Of a stretch of DNA of 64,000 nucleotides, positions 53,896-64,000 are shown one piece after another. Each line of letters starts with the position of its first letter. The first letter of the stretch is position 1. Source of the DNA: Fasciolopsis buskii (Eukaryota; Platyhelminthes; Trematoda; Plagiorchiida; Fasciolidae); the NCBI GenBank assembly GCA_008360955.1, contig LUCM01005553.1, forward strand, positions 165,445 to 229,444, given 5' to 3'. The notes under the pieces were generated by a model, which was not told where the DNA came from, did not search any database, and saw only the letters and a list, made by a program, of their open reading frames with translations. The position numbers were made by a program, and so were the translations under genes.

Positions 53896-53972
53896 CTGCC
53901 CGGCAGCGTAATGGCTTAGGCGTTCGACTCAAAATCGTTTGTCCCGGGTTCGCGTTCCAGATCGAGCGAAGT
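53896..53972 (+). repeat. tRNA-like segment with A and B boxes in copy B
   Basis: TGGCTTAGGCG (53914-53924) fits a pol III A box and GGTTCGCGTTCC (53947-53958) a B box, about 33 nt apart as in tRNA-derived SINEs. A CGA-CTCAAAA-TCG anticodon-arm-like element lies between them. Acceptor arms are not paired and no CCA end exists, so it is not a tRNA gene. It would provide an internal pol III promoter inside the element. Confidence 0.65.
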
Positions 53973-54022
53973 CATTATGTGCTGCTCGTCATTTTTAACG
54001 TGGATGAAACAGCTGTACAATG
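53973..54022 (+). ncRNA. Degenerate hammerhead ribozyme core (copy B)
   Basis: The GAAACAGCTGTAC block (54006-54018) is identical to copy A: GAAA, short helix III ACAGCTGT and GTA cleavage triplet. A 14-nt helix II block precedes it. The CTGATGA position reads CTCGTCA (53985-53991), three of seven core bases changed including G5, so it cannot be active. Confidence 0.6.
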
Positions 54023-54086
54023 CTTCTATGGTTTCCCAACGGCCATTTGAGCGATTATATAAATGGTGAATTATTTCATGAAACCA

Positions 54087-56910
54087 GGTTTCAATAATAT
54101 CATTCTTCGGGTTAAATATATCTAACGCATGATTCATCCAACGAGGTGAATTTGTTACTGAGTCTCATGGAACACCGAGTCCCGGGGAAGAAAATCAGAA
54201 GCTTAGGTGCTCCAACGGCATAGTTACGATCCATTACCGTTGACGTATAGTTTTATCCTGCAGCTATAAACAATAGACGCATCATTTTCGTTAATCACAA
54301 TGTATGTGTATAAAATAACCATTACTTTCTACGCGCACTGTAAAGCAAATGTTCAGCATTTTCGAACATGGCCCCAGGTCACAGAAAGGCTGCTGAATGT
54401 AGAAAGGATTGGCGGTGCAAAAATCCGAACTCGTTAGGTTCACATCCGAAGGCTTGCCAAACTTAGGTGTTGACCAGTCCTTGTTGATTTGATGTTCGTT
54501 TGTAGTTTTGGTGGCACTCACGTCAACCGAACAGACTTTAACGACTTATCTCAGAAAATACTTCCAACTGGTTGGTCAAGTCCGTGTCAGAAAGAACCCA
54601 TTTTTTATTCTTATATTGACCCTGGGCTCTCGAAAACGAAAACGTCGATGGCAGCAAAAAATCTTGCCATTTTATTTATTCTCTTTATCACGAATTACAT
54701 AGCCCAAATCCGTATGCACAAAAATTGCTTGGCGTGAATATGGTAACGGTTATTTGTTGTACAGAAGTCAACGGCTTCGGCGGACGACGGCTGCTGATAT
54801 TATTACGCGAAAAACTGTAAAAAGGTAGGGTCTAATGTTGGTAACCTGCGGTGCTTCCTCTCTGTCTTTGCTGCTTTACCAAATAACATGCGCCAAGTGC
54901 TCTCTGTTTTGCACTGTTGAAGTAAGACTACGTAGCACTGGTAAAACAGATAGCACCGATTGCAATTTATATCTGCCTAACACTGTGGTTCCTACTTTTT
55001 TATTTTGCCCTGCTTCAAGCATTGCACACTAAATCGGCAGAGAAAAGATCTGGACAAATGTACGGGAGCTGCAATCCCATTGCTATTTTCATGCAACCGA
55101 CGGGTGGCAGTGACTCCGTCACGATAAATAAAATGCCTTTTTAAACGTTCGGTTCTTGACCTCATGTTTTGATTACAAGCGTGATGTCAGCCTTCCGCAC
55201 TCACGTAATTTTTTGATCAGTCCGGAATTCGTTCGTTTATTGCACCCGAAGTCCATTCTTTTCAATTTCGAGGTGACTGGTGTCTAATTTTCTTTATTAC
55301 TCCTTTCAATTTCAACAAAATGTTTTCTTTGAAACGGGCGTTTCATTCCGTTCTCGGGGAAAATTTCACAAATTTGGTGTTAACTTGAACAGATTGAATT
55401 CGATTTACAGATCGAACGAATATTGCCATTGAAGTTGCAAGAGCTATGAAAAGCATTCCCTGTCATTATATACTAACGTGTTCGACCGGAAAGTTAAAAA
55501 CAGACCAGTGACTCGATGACAAACAAGGCACAACCAAACATTGCTCGTCAAAACCCTTTTGGTTGCACTTAGGTAATTTACGACCAATATTATCCGCAAT
55601 TGCAATCACAAGCATTCGCCAATCGAAAACCAAGTTGCCCAGTTATACTCATTTGCAAGGCGCCATCAAACTTGAGAACTAAATAATAAACATGGAATTA
55701 AAAAACTTCGAAAACAATGGTTTCACGGGAAAATGCAGCACGCAAGATGGTTTCACATTGAAAAGAAATGCATTCTGCTCGGTCGATACGTTGTGATTTA
55801 GAAAGTGATTATTTTTTTAAAATTCCATTACCTTTCTTTGGGTTTAGTCTAGGGCCTCGTCGATTACTGGATTTTCCGCCTTATCATGTGTTCACTTGTT
55901 TAGATAGAAACAACCTTATTGAATTTTCCCGGTTTTGCGCGCCATGTGCGATTCTTTCGTGGGTATAAGTTGCATCTGATAATTTATCTGGACCGATTCT
56001 GTCTACGCAATTGGTTGCTAGATTGGAAATGAATAAAAAGCATTCGTTAATTTCCTATTAAATAAGAACAGTAACTTACACGGTTGCCCATATTTGTCTC
56101 GAAATTTATTATTACATCGCCCCGACAGAGTTCTTTGTCAGTAATCAATTTTTGTTGCTCTAGCAACATAAGCTGAATTTTGTCATTCCGTTTGTTACCT
56201 GTCATCATTTTCCCACCGATAAATACTCAAGCATGCACCACAAATTTATTCATCTGAAAATTTAGGTTTAAAAATCGAAGAACCAAAGTGGTTCTTGAGT
56301 GAAATAAGTTTTGCAGTTTATCCATACCTAGCCGTTCATGGGGCTCAATAAGCATGTCTGACTAGTCAAAGAGGCAGCTCTAAACGCCGCCAAAATTCCT
56401 AAAATTTGCTGAGATGAACAATTTGATTAGTTTTTGCGAAGGTAGCGAGTAACAAGACTGTATGAGTGGACCATCCGTTTTCTGCGAAAAGAGCATCATT
56501 TCAGTAGTCATTTGCACAGAGAAGAACAGGTTGGAAGGTTGATTTCAATGCACCCTGAGTAAAAAAATGCATCCACGAAAAGCCATAAAATTTATGAACC
56601 TGATAAACGTGTTTAGTGCAACGTTTCGGAGTTGGTGCATTTTGAGGCACAAAGGTATTTTTGTATCATCACGAAATGGTTTTGGTTTTAATATGAACCC
56701 CACTTGTGAAATAACTAACTTTTTGGAGTTTCTCCGTCCAGCTTATTTTAGGGGGGGGGTAAATAATTGCACGTTCCGGGACAAATGTGTACGGTATTTC
56801 CCGCATTAAGGTTGCGCAGTTTGTTACGCCACTTTCAGTTCTAAAGGGGAATAGGGGGGGGAATAAACTTCAAAATATGATCACAGGAGTGGTGAATTCA
56901 TAGATAACGG
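54087..56910. other. Stretch with no supported gene
   Basis: Chance ORFs only, plus two long G-runs (nine G at 56751-56759 and eight at 56854-56861). Confidence 0.5.
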
Positions 56911-57126
56911 TCACGTGTTCGCGGAATTTAGGACATTGCTCCTCAGGTTTCTGACATGAATAAGTTTTGCCTCAAAGTCGGAAGGCCACATTAATTCTAC
57001 ATTTAAGTGGGTCGTAGTATTTACTAAAACCAATCGATAACTTTTAACTGTCAAGATTGACGACGGCAAAGTAGCCAGAATATCGAGGAGCAGTTGGAAA
57101 ATCACGCATTTTGATCCTTCTGTCAC
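56911..57126 (-). CDS. Candidate exon, unknown protein
   Basis: Minus-strand frame of 71 codons directly after an acceptor-like GGACTGATGTTAG. The peptide has an amphipathic leucine-rich start (VIFQLLLDILATLPSSIL), then a stretch with W, D and F residues (ELMWPSDFEAKLIHVRNL) of ordinary globular composition. It ends in TGA; a GTGACC about 8 bases before could serve as a weak donor. It lies 2.7 kb downstream on the same strand as the 59.8-61.0-kb exon candidates and might belong with them. No family recognised. Confidence 0.2.
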   Translation of the reverse strand: MTEGSKCVIFQLLLDILATLPSSILTVKSYRLVLVNTTTHLNVELMWPSDFEAKLIHVRNLRSNVLNSANT

Positions 57127-57250
57127 CTAACATCAGTCCACTTAGTACCATCCTGTCAACCGTCAGAGGAAGAAGAATAAATTCTAAGGTAGGTATCACC
57201 GTGCATCTTACCATTACACCAACTGCTTCAATTAGGTGACCTTGTACTGT

Positions 57251-57304
57251 CGTGGCAATAGTAACCGTTGAATTTCAGCTTGAAGTTCGTGGGTTCGGTT
57301 CTCC
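57251..57304 (+). repeat. tRNA-like SINE head
   Basis: CGTGGCAATAGTAACC (A box-like) and GGGTTCGGTTCTCC (B box with one extra base), 24 nt apart, enclose TTGAATTTCAGCTTGAAG, which looks like an anticodon arm. Reads as a decayed tRNA-derived SINE start on the plus strand. The body of the SINE downstream is not recognisable, and there is no matching second copy in the window. Confidence 0.4.
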
Positions 57305-58004
57305 TTACAACCGGGTGACTATTCAAAGTAGCAATCCGTTGTTGGCGGCCACTGTTAAAATTGACTTATTTCCTGGTACCATTATCAATGGAAATAAATA
57401 GTTTCAAGCAGCTTGTGTGTAATTGTTTCTGCAATGGATTTCTATCAGTCGTTTGAAGGCTACGTTAAAATTTTTCTTAATTTGAATTAACTACTCTTTT
57501 CTGATGAAGTACTTTAAAGCGGTTGTTATAGTCAGTTTCGCTGTTGAGAGTGTAGACCGCGGGATCAATCTCAACCTATTCTCAACTCATATTTGTGAAG
57601 GAGCAACGCGCATGGCTAACTCAGCGTGGCACAGAGAATCTTTAATTACTACTTCGTTCTACTGGGATTGAGCCGGTTAACATGTAAGCGTAATTATCGA
57701 GTAGCAATTGTGTTCATCGCTTGGACGTGAAGCTCTCACAAAGGCATTTTGAATGAGAAGAAGATAACCAAGTTGCTCCTTCAAAAAGGATCGAAAGCAA
57801 CCGGTATGTTCGAGCTACCAAAAATGCGCTTGGCGGTTATCTTATATTTATCGAACTTTTAGATCACGAACAAGCTGGGGTTGAGTTTGGAAACAGACCG
57901 GTCAGGAATGCCGTATGGCATTATGTAGTCACCACTGATAAGGTACTCAGATTTTTAGTAATAACGTAAGCGATTCAACTGTAAAGTGAATTACGTAACA
58001 TCTA

Positions 58005-58040
58005 CTGATGACTCCAAATGTGGAGGCCTTAAAACGTTGC
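58005..58040 (+). ncRNA. Possible hammerhead relic (copy D)
   Basis: TCTACTGATGACTCC is identical over 15 bases to copy C at 49390-49404. CTGATGA is followed by a 14-nt block CTCC-AAATGT-GGAG with a perfect 4-bp helix II. The next bases (GCCTTAAAACGTTG) only loosely recall GAAAC-AGCTGT, and helix I is not visible. Either a broken relative of the other cores or a chance match. Confidence 0.28.
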
Positions 58041-59133
58041 CAAAAAAGTATCTCAATAGTGGAAGCCAAATTACCTTGAGGCGTAACCAAGGTTTGGGTA
58101 AACTGTAAGTGAATGGGTAAACAGTCGTCCGTAAATTGAAAAACAGAAAAGTCATTGCACTTCACTAATCTGGGTAGGTGAAGTGGAAATGGCATCCATT
58201 GACCAAGAGCAGGTCATAATTTAGTACTACAAGTCCGCCGGTCACTTTGTTGGTAGAGGACAGCTAGTCTTCACTCGGGTTTCCTCCACAAGTGACCGAG
58301 TGTGACTTCTCGTGATTTTGTGCCACTTCAAGCTTTAGCGTCATAGTTGCCGGCCCCTGTATGTACAGTGAAGCCTAGTACTTATGACAAGCACAGTCAA
58401 ATACACCAGCGCATAAAAAGGTATCAAACTTTTTCCGCAACAATTACGTTCAGAAGATAAATATCTTAGCTCTCATTTTCGCAACTAATATATCCATCAC
58501 AATTTAGTGCACATAAGGCTGCTCAGCATTGATTTCCTTTCTTGATTTTACTGGATGAAAACTGGTCAAATGAGAATGCAGTATTTTACGTAGTCGATGG
58601 GTATCAGTCAAGTGCTAAAGAATAGGATTAGATAAGGAACTTAACGGGAAACACAGGCGGACCTTTTTGATGTACTCAATAGTCCTAGTGGGAATGTCAC
58701 ATCTTTATGTTCTCCTGACTTTCTGACAACAAGGACACGGTGTTGCTTATAATGTCCAAAAGACAGTGCACTGGCAGACTGTACAACATGCCCGTAAGAC
58801 AAATCAACATTTTCAAACGTCTTTTAATGCAATCTAAGTCCACTTGAATTCCTTCTGTGGTTGCTAATTCAAAGAAGGTATGCGGAGACTAGTCCTTAAT
58901 GCCCATGAATACTAGGAGCCCAATGCACATCGGTGCCGAAATAAGACTCTCGTGTGCTGTTAACGTTTGGGCTGAAATGCAAAAACATCACCGGGGAATG
59001 AAGTTGAAACTGTTAATTGTAATAATTACTTTGTTTTTCCCTTATCTAAAACTGTGTTCAGAGTTGGCAAAATAAAAGTCGGTGGTCTGCTGAGCATCAT
59101 GATAAACCAGACACTGAATTTTGCTTGGGGAAT

Positions 59134-59171
59134 TAAACGATCTCATCATCGGACTAAGATAAGATCGTTTA
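59134..59171. other. Imperfect hairpin
   Basis: TAAACGATCT (59134-59143) pairs with AGATCGTTTA (59162-59171), extended by two more pairs after one mismatch. No gene context. Confidence 0.6.
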
Positions 59172-59808
59172 TCTCGTGTCCAGCTGAATGTTTTATCTGC
59201 CGTCTTATTTTTTAAATCCAAAGTAACTGGATAGTAGCAATCATTCTTCGGTGCAATATTTGTTCGGTAAATGTTTCTGGGAAATATTAATTCAGAAGTC
59301 CATTACCTTGCTGTTAATAATCTTTTTCGTTTACCGATGAATCAATATTCTCTAGTCGCTCAAGTGTCTTTTTCCAAAATGTATTAGAGCAATTCTTTCC
59401 CCATCACAAATAAAGTTAGGAGGAACAGTCCGAGAAAAGCCAGCCCTGTGATTTCATCGAAGACAGACTTGCATCGACGTTTTTGATGAATAAGTGAATG
59501 CCACTTGAAATGATACATGTGCCAGGAAAATCAACCTGGAGTAGTCAGTCACTCACAGCTTTGTAGATATCCGCAGTCAAAGAGGTTCGTGTACGGAAAA
59601 GCATGTAGTAACTTAATAAATTTGTGTAGACTGGTAAAATAAATAATAATGTTTGACTAAAAACAGATTTCTGTATTTCACGGAGAATTTCAGTGAACAT
59701 GGAGATTTTGAGGACCAAGAGAGTTCGCGAAACACCGTAGGGTAAATAATTATTTCATTGCTTTCGTTCACGTAAATTTTAGACTTTCATATTATCGACA
59801 CTGTAGAT

Positions 59809-60072
59809 TTACTTTGTTTTCATCGAATGCACTACTTGGACAAAATCATTTTTATGTTGTCTCTTGACGCCGTCACGGATCGTAATTTCGCAGTCCAGCT
59901 TCCAACCAATGCGATCTCCGTATTTGTCATTTTCCTTCATAGTTTGTCTACGCCATGAGTAAAACTTAAAGTTTACGTGCCACTGGCTGCCCTCGATCAG
60001 CCGCGATGTTTGGTAGTCAACCTGGGTGAAGATCGCTCTTCGTCGTAATCTATGCATGCTGATACTCAACAC
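59809..60072 (-). CDS. Candidate exon 4 of a minus-strand gene
   Basis: After a minus-strand acceptor TCACATTCAG (exon edge 60072), a frame of 87 codons runs VLSISMHRLRRRAIF ... to a TAA at 59809-59811; a GTAAAT at the very end could instead be a donor (edge 59813). The peptide is rich in K, R, D and W, with an alternating pattern (QWHVNFKFYSWRRQ, GWKLDCEITIRDG) suggestive of beta strands, and is slightly higher in G+C than its flanks. It is the best single exon candidate in the window. Family unknown. It can follow the 60241-60306 block in phase 0. Confidence 0.35.
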   Translation of the reverse strand: MLSISMHRLRRRAIFTQVDYQTSRLIEGSQWHVNFKFYSWRRQTMKENDKYGDRIGWKLDCEITIRDGVKRQHKNDFVQVVHSMKTK

Positions 60073-60240
60073 CTGAATGTGAGCGCTCGGTGACAAATAC
60101 AGCGAGGCATTTATCGTTTAGTCAGCATAAGTCCATTTAAACTATTGTGCCTCAAACACGGGCTGTGTATCATGTGCAAACATTTGCAAGATATTTGGAA
60201 TTGCAATAGGGGTTCGAAAAAGAAGTTGGAATGCATTTAC

Positions 60241-60306
60241 TTCATGGAACCCATCTGATGCCTCGGAAGTGGTGGTGCTGTCGAAGTTTGCAATCCTCTT
60301 TTCTGC
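60241..60306 (-). CDS. Candidate 66-nt exon 3 of a minus-strand gene
   Basis: Bounded by a pyrimidine-rich acceptor GTTATCTTCCTTAG and a donor GTAAATG, exactly 22 codons: a basic/acidic start (AEKRIANFDS), then STTTSEASDGFHE. The small size is ordinary for flatworm exons. Both ends are phase 0, compatible with the neighbouring candidates at 60802-60981 and 59809-60072. No domain can be named from so short a segment. Confidence 0.3.
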
Positions 60307-60438
60307 CTAAGGAAGATAACAAATTTCAGAAGCACTTCAAAGACAGTGGAACCAAAAAACTGTAAATCCCAAAATAAAGTTGTTTTTATATTATCTGCTG
60401 ATTTGGCAAGACCGTCCATCGCAATGATAGGAGATACA

Positions 60439-60624
60439 TTAGCAGGGAGTTTGTTGTGCATTTCGACAATATCGCATCAAATCAACCTTTGAACTTCTCG
60501 AGTAATCGATAACTGTAACAGTGGCCAGGATCATGCTTCTATTTTTATATAATGCAGTCAAGACAAACAGCCAATCAAAACAATCCAGCATGCTCCAATG
60601 CAGGCCGAAATGGTTAGTGGAATG
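60439..60624 (-). CDS. Alternative exon 2 candidate, minus strand
   Basis: After the acceptor GTTAAATTGCAG (edge 60624) the frame compatible with the upstream candidate exon continues for 61 codons (HSTNHFGLHWSMLDCFDW ... RNAQQTPC) to a TAA at 60439-60441. The hydrophobic aromatic composition is plausible for protein. If used, it would end the protein here and exclude the 60241-60306 exon, unless an internal donor (for example GTTGAT after TTCAAAG) is used. Family unknown. Confidence 0.25.
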   Translation of the reverse strand, partial: HSTNHFGLHWSMLDCFDWLFVLTALYKNRSMILATVTVIDYSRSSKVDLMRYCRNAQQTPC

Positions 60625-60801
60625 CTGCAATTTAACAACCGTAATCATTTGACTTTTATCAAGATCAACGGAACAGCTGGCACCTGCACAATCTTAACTT
60701 GAATTAAATATAATTTCATAAATAACCGCAAATTCCTTTTGTCGTTTTTAAGCCGATATCAATCAAAGCAGTGAAATAACTTACTAAAAAGTACCACTTA
60801 C

Positions 60802-60981
60802 CACATAATCAATAAAGGGTTTGAAAATCTCTGCTATGAAAAGTTTCCGGTGACTGATATGTAAAACCAATGGGCACAGTAACTGGTTGCGTAGGTGGCT
60901 CGTCTTTGAGGCGAAATTCCGACGATCATAAGGGATTCCCACCCTCGACAAGTAATCTCCCATCGCACATACTGCTATATT
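60802..60981 (-). CDS. Candidate exon 1 of a minus-strand gene
   Basis: Exactly 60 codons between an acceptor-like GACATATCAG and a near-consensus donor GTAAGTGG (exon edge 60802). The peptide reads NIAVCAMGDYLSRVGIPYDR ... ending EIFKPFIDYV, with no stop and balanced composition. The strong donor in frame at the end of the open frame is the main evidence. No start codon context is claimed; it would be an internal exon, and its upstream partners are not identified. Family unknown. Confidence 0.33.
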
Positions 60982-61136
60982 CTGATATGTCATATTTTGT
61001 CAACGGGGGATTTTAATATGGAGTGAGTAGAAGCTGCCTCGTTTTCTCAAAGAAACTCGTAATCATGACGGTTTGGATTTGTAGTCTGAAATTGGGTTTC
61101 TCGCCTTCATGCTGCATTTTGTGTTGTTTTTAACAG

Positions 61137-61377
61137 ATACTTCATGTACGACAAATTACAGCTAGAAAGCCTCAAGGTCAGCTTCCCTGTGAAGAAAAAC
61201 ATCCAGCTATTCTTAGAAAGGGACTTGAAAATTATTCCTTATACTCATTTCCATTCAGAAAATTGGACTATCACCAATACCCTTGTGTATTCAATACCTG
61301 GCTTAACTAGAATGTATTCGTTGCAGGCCCGACGAGCTGATATTTTTTCATCTGCGAAATGCTCGTTATGGCCAAAG
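61137..61377 (+). CDS. Candidate plus-strand exon, unknown protein
   Basis: A strong acceptor (TTTTGTGTTGTTTTTAACAG) precedes a plus-strand open frame starting YFMYDKLQLESLKVSFPVKK and running past CSLWPK, where GTTAGG could be a weak donor; the frame stays open to 61455. Ordinary globular composition, family unknown. It is on the opposite strand to the 59.8-61.0-kb candidates, so at least one set may be false. Confidence 0.22.
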
Positions 61378-61455
61378 GTTAGGAAGAACCTTTACGTCGT
61401 AAACGAGGATCGGCAAAGTATAAATAGGCCATCCAAGAGGAAAAAATTGTTTTGA

Positions 61456-64000
61456 ATTGTATATTACCAGTTGCGGAGAGAGGGTACGCTGAAGATCAGT
61501 TCAATCGACAATGGAACTAGCCTGTCAAACCTGTCTCACATATCCTCGCCTTGATATTTTTAGTCCCAAATGAGGGCTTTTGACAGCTCAAGGCCCACGA
61601 TTGCCTTCGTCCTTCCCCTTAGATTGAGTTTCAGGTGATAAAAAACGTAGTTCCTTCTGGTAGCTTTTCACGCCGCATATCTTTTTTCTCTCCTAGCATT
61701 GGACTGTACTGTCTTTTCTGACTATTTGGTGTATGATATGAACCAAACAGCTGAAGTCAACTGAGCACGAGATTCAAGCGACATACATTTCTGGGCACTG
61801 ACTTGCCTGCTTTCCTTCAACGCCTTTTTCCTACCTGTTATACGTCTCATTTCTTGTTCATATATATCTTCATGCTTCAAATGCTAAATTCCGGTAAAAC
61901 TGGGTCTGCCTTGTCACCCACATTCTTGAAAATTCATGTATTTCAGTTTATAACTTCCCCAACAAAGTTATGATTCTTTCTGCACACTGCGACATATATT
62001 GACGTATGAAGTTCCCGTTTACTATCAATGGAGTGAGAGGGAAATTGTTTTCCCTGTAATTGCACATGATTGCGAGACGTAAAGGTTTCTCTTAGACGAA
62101 TCTGCCACGTTGATCACTTGCATTATGGAGAACTCGATACTAAGATGGCCCAATATTTACCCGGGGGCGGTAATCTGTTCGCAGTGAAAGCTATCATGCT
62201 ACTTGATTATAAAAAGTGAATATTCAGTTTTTTAAACTTTTTAAAGGTCGTTTTTCCAACTTTTATAAGAAGCCGGTTACGTTTACGTAAATTCTCCGAA
62301 TAAGCTGCAAATGAGACATTAGTTTTGAGGTTTGTTTGAATTGCAGTTTGGTAACCGCTTTACTATGCATACGAATTTTCTACGGCCGCCACCTTAGTTG
62401 TTTAAAGTTTACCGTATTTCCCTTATTGTTAACTTGTGTAAATTTGCTATCTTTATTGCTTGGGATAGTCCGTAAACATTTTTAGTCCACGCGGGATATG
62501 ACACGAATGAAGCTTCCGTATGGGATGGTTTTCAACTGAAAAAGTGGCATTTTATCTAAAGTTTTAGTTTATTTCGTTAGTTGTTTTCCATCACATACTA
62601 TAACAAGTAGCAGTTTTGTCCCCATGGTTTTTAAAGATGACGAAAGAAACATACGAAAACCAGTAAAAAACTAAATATTTCGGAAATAACTGACTATCGT
62701 CTTGATAGTATTTTGATAACTGACGCTCTGTTGCACGCAAGTTGATTAACCAGTCACGGTAGCGTTGGCAGTCTTCGACACTTTTAGCAGTCTTGTTGTG
62801 TGAAGTTGAAAGTACTTTGGTAACGGTAATCGATGTTTTTCCCATTTTGGGGAGTGACCAAGAATGGAAAATCTGAAGCCAAACTCACGCAACCCGGTGA
62901 ACGCCAAATGAGATCCTTCCAAATGATGTTGTATAAGTGAGTAAGCATGCATCCATGACCAGGCTCAAGCAACTGCATACATGCACACATACATACATAT
63001 ATGAAATATGCAGTTATCCATAAAATGCTTCAAATTTTAGGTGCCACGAATCTGATCTGCTGCCTTTCCAGGAGACGTCAGCTGCAGACGAAAACCCTTA
63101 CTGAACTGTTCGTCTTCACGCTGTCTCTGTATCCTTCAGTGAGTCACATTGTTATTGTCAACTGTTCACGTTTATGCTACATTATTGAAATATGTCACTG
63201 TGTATCCAGTAAAAGGAACGCTGGCAGTTTGTCGATTCTGTTGTGCTTGTTCATCCATTGGGCAAAGGTCCCTATGATTCCACAGTGAAATCTGCGGTTG
63301 CAAATTCCTTTTTCATCTGCAGCACGTACGTACGCAATGTGTGTGTAATATATTTTGTTGAGACTGTGAGTGCTTCCTTTTATGTTCTCTGAAATATATT
63401 CCAAAATCCCACTGCATGAAATAGCTCCTTGTATGTCTAATGAAACGAACATGAGTGGTTTGAGAAAGTAGGCAATTTGTTACTAATAAAGGATTTTGAA
63501 ATGAGAATCACTAACAGAATTCCTATCATTCCAACTGCTTGCTGTTGATGAACGAAGAAAAAAGGCTGTAATTTTTGTCAAAACCTCATCGGAAAAGGGA
63601 TAGCTTGAACCTCAGGTTGTTTCCAAAGTTCCGACTGACTTTGAACGCAGCAAAATCCGTATCAACACAATATGTTTAATGCTGGTGAAGAAACCAAAAT
63701 TTGTTGCGAACAAAAAATCAACTGGTTATTCCTTTATTTTCAAATGCAACGGAGCATTTTGCGAATACGAGGCAGAATACGCACGAGTCTCATGAACTCG
63801 TTCCACTGTCATTCTAAATCCGAGACTTACCAAAGACTTTGGCTTGTGGAAGAAATGGTAGGACTTTTGCCTGGCCACGGAGGTAGATGAAAACAATGAA
63901 AAACACAAGTTGGCGAACAAGCTCGCTTTCAGTGATTCGTACTCACGCCATTACATCACTATATATATCTTACCAACGTTCCGATCACGGAGACAATCGA
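61456..64000. other. Stretch with no supported gene
   Basis: Several overlapping open frames at 62591-62990 (-), one protein-like (KSVEDCQRYRDWLINLRATE) but open in three minus frames at once and without clear splice sites. The plus frame 63735-63858 ends at GTAGGA and might be an exon, but its acceptor is CAA rather than CAG. (CATA)n-like sequence near 62981-63003. Nothing firm. Confidence 0.45.

Larger units (their letters stand above)
53809..54079 (+). mobile_element. Inverted-repeat retroposon with tRNA-like part and hammerhead (copy B)
   Basis: Older relative of 32078-32280. The leader (GATAGTGAGATATTG...) and first arm (CGAAATAATTCAC, 53837) match copy A's leader and left arm. The tail from GATGAAACAGCTGTACAATGCTTC (54003) to GGTGAATTATTTCAT (54079) matches copy A's ribozyme and right arm. 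A 9-bp direct repeat ATGAAACCA at 53800-53808 and 54078-54086 is the likely target-site duplication (two bases shared with the element end). Unlike copy A it contains about 80 bp with tRNA-like A and B boxes between left arm and ribozyme. The arms now pair well only at their outer ends, so the copy is decayed. Confidence 0.7.
57305..59808. other. Stretch with no supported gene
   Basis: Holds the possible fourth hammerhead relic at 58005-58040, an imperfect hairpin at 59134-59171 (TAAACGATCT / AGATCGTTTA arms) and chance ORFs. No gene supported. Confidence 0.5.

Noticed and set aside
53916..54137. 73-codon minus-strand ORF over the hammerhead retroposon
   Set aside because: It is the reverse strand of a non-coding repeat; the openness is incidental.
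58233..58290. GTTGGTAGAGGACAGC followed by a GGGTTTCC motif, like a tRNA A/B box pair
   Set aside because: Boxes are too close together and the B box lacks TTCGA; judged chance.
1..64000. Non-LTR reverse transcriptase (YADD/FADD box), spliced-leader RNA, rRNA, intact tRNA or CRISPR array
   Set aside because: Looked for the diagnostic motifs on both strands by eye and found none; a weak or highly diverged copy could still be missed.

Overview
This window looks like eukaryotic, gene-poor DNA, most likely intron or intergenic sequence from an animal with many degraded repeats. No open frame exceeds 113 codons on either strand, there are no Shine-Dalgarno/operon layouts, and the ORF lengths are about what chance gives at roughly 40% G+C. 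The repeat content (hammerhead-bearing retroposons like the schistosome Sm-alpha type, and a decayed Ty3/gypsy pol that reads like the CsRn1-type elements of liver flukes) suggests a flatworm, probably a trematode. That assignment is inference, not proof.

The clearest content is mobile-element debris. (1) A short retroposon at 32078-32280 has exact 12-bp flanking duplications. It is built as two 60-bp inverted arms (58/60 complementary) around a hammerhead-ribozyme core. (2) A second, older copy at 53809-54079 has the same ends, diverged arms and the same ribozyme tail, but carries an extra tRNA-like (A box/B box) segment between the left arm and the ribozyme. (3) A third relic at 49248-49440 has a 49-bp tandem duplication, a weak tRNA-like part and a third hammerhead core. 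(4) A possible fourth core lies at 58005-58040. In the first three copies CTGATGA (or its mutated form) is separated from GAAA by the same 14-nt helix II block, apart from a 3-nt insertion in the first, so they are one family. (5) A dead Ty3/gypsy pol lies at 33683-35250 (+): protease, then RNase H C-terminus, integrase zinc finger and integrase core mostly in one frame, with the reverse transcriptase missing. (6) A dispersed repeat has copies at 27148-27296 and 45976-46113. (7) Weak tRNA-like SINE heads lie at 7553-7612 and 57251-57304.

Protein-coding evidence is thin. The best candidate is a minus-strand cluster at 59809-60981: four exon-like blocks with consensus-like splice sites, three of which can be joined in phase 0. 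Other single exon candidates are 28651-28845 (-), 40938-41155 (-, one membrane segment), 56911-57126 (-) and 61137-61377 (+). None matches a family I recognise, and none should be treated as a gene without transcript evidence.

The remaining tens of kilobases hold only AT microsatellites, G-runs, a few perfect palindromes/hairpins and chance ORFs; these stretches are listed individually.
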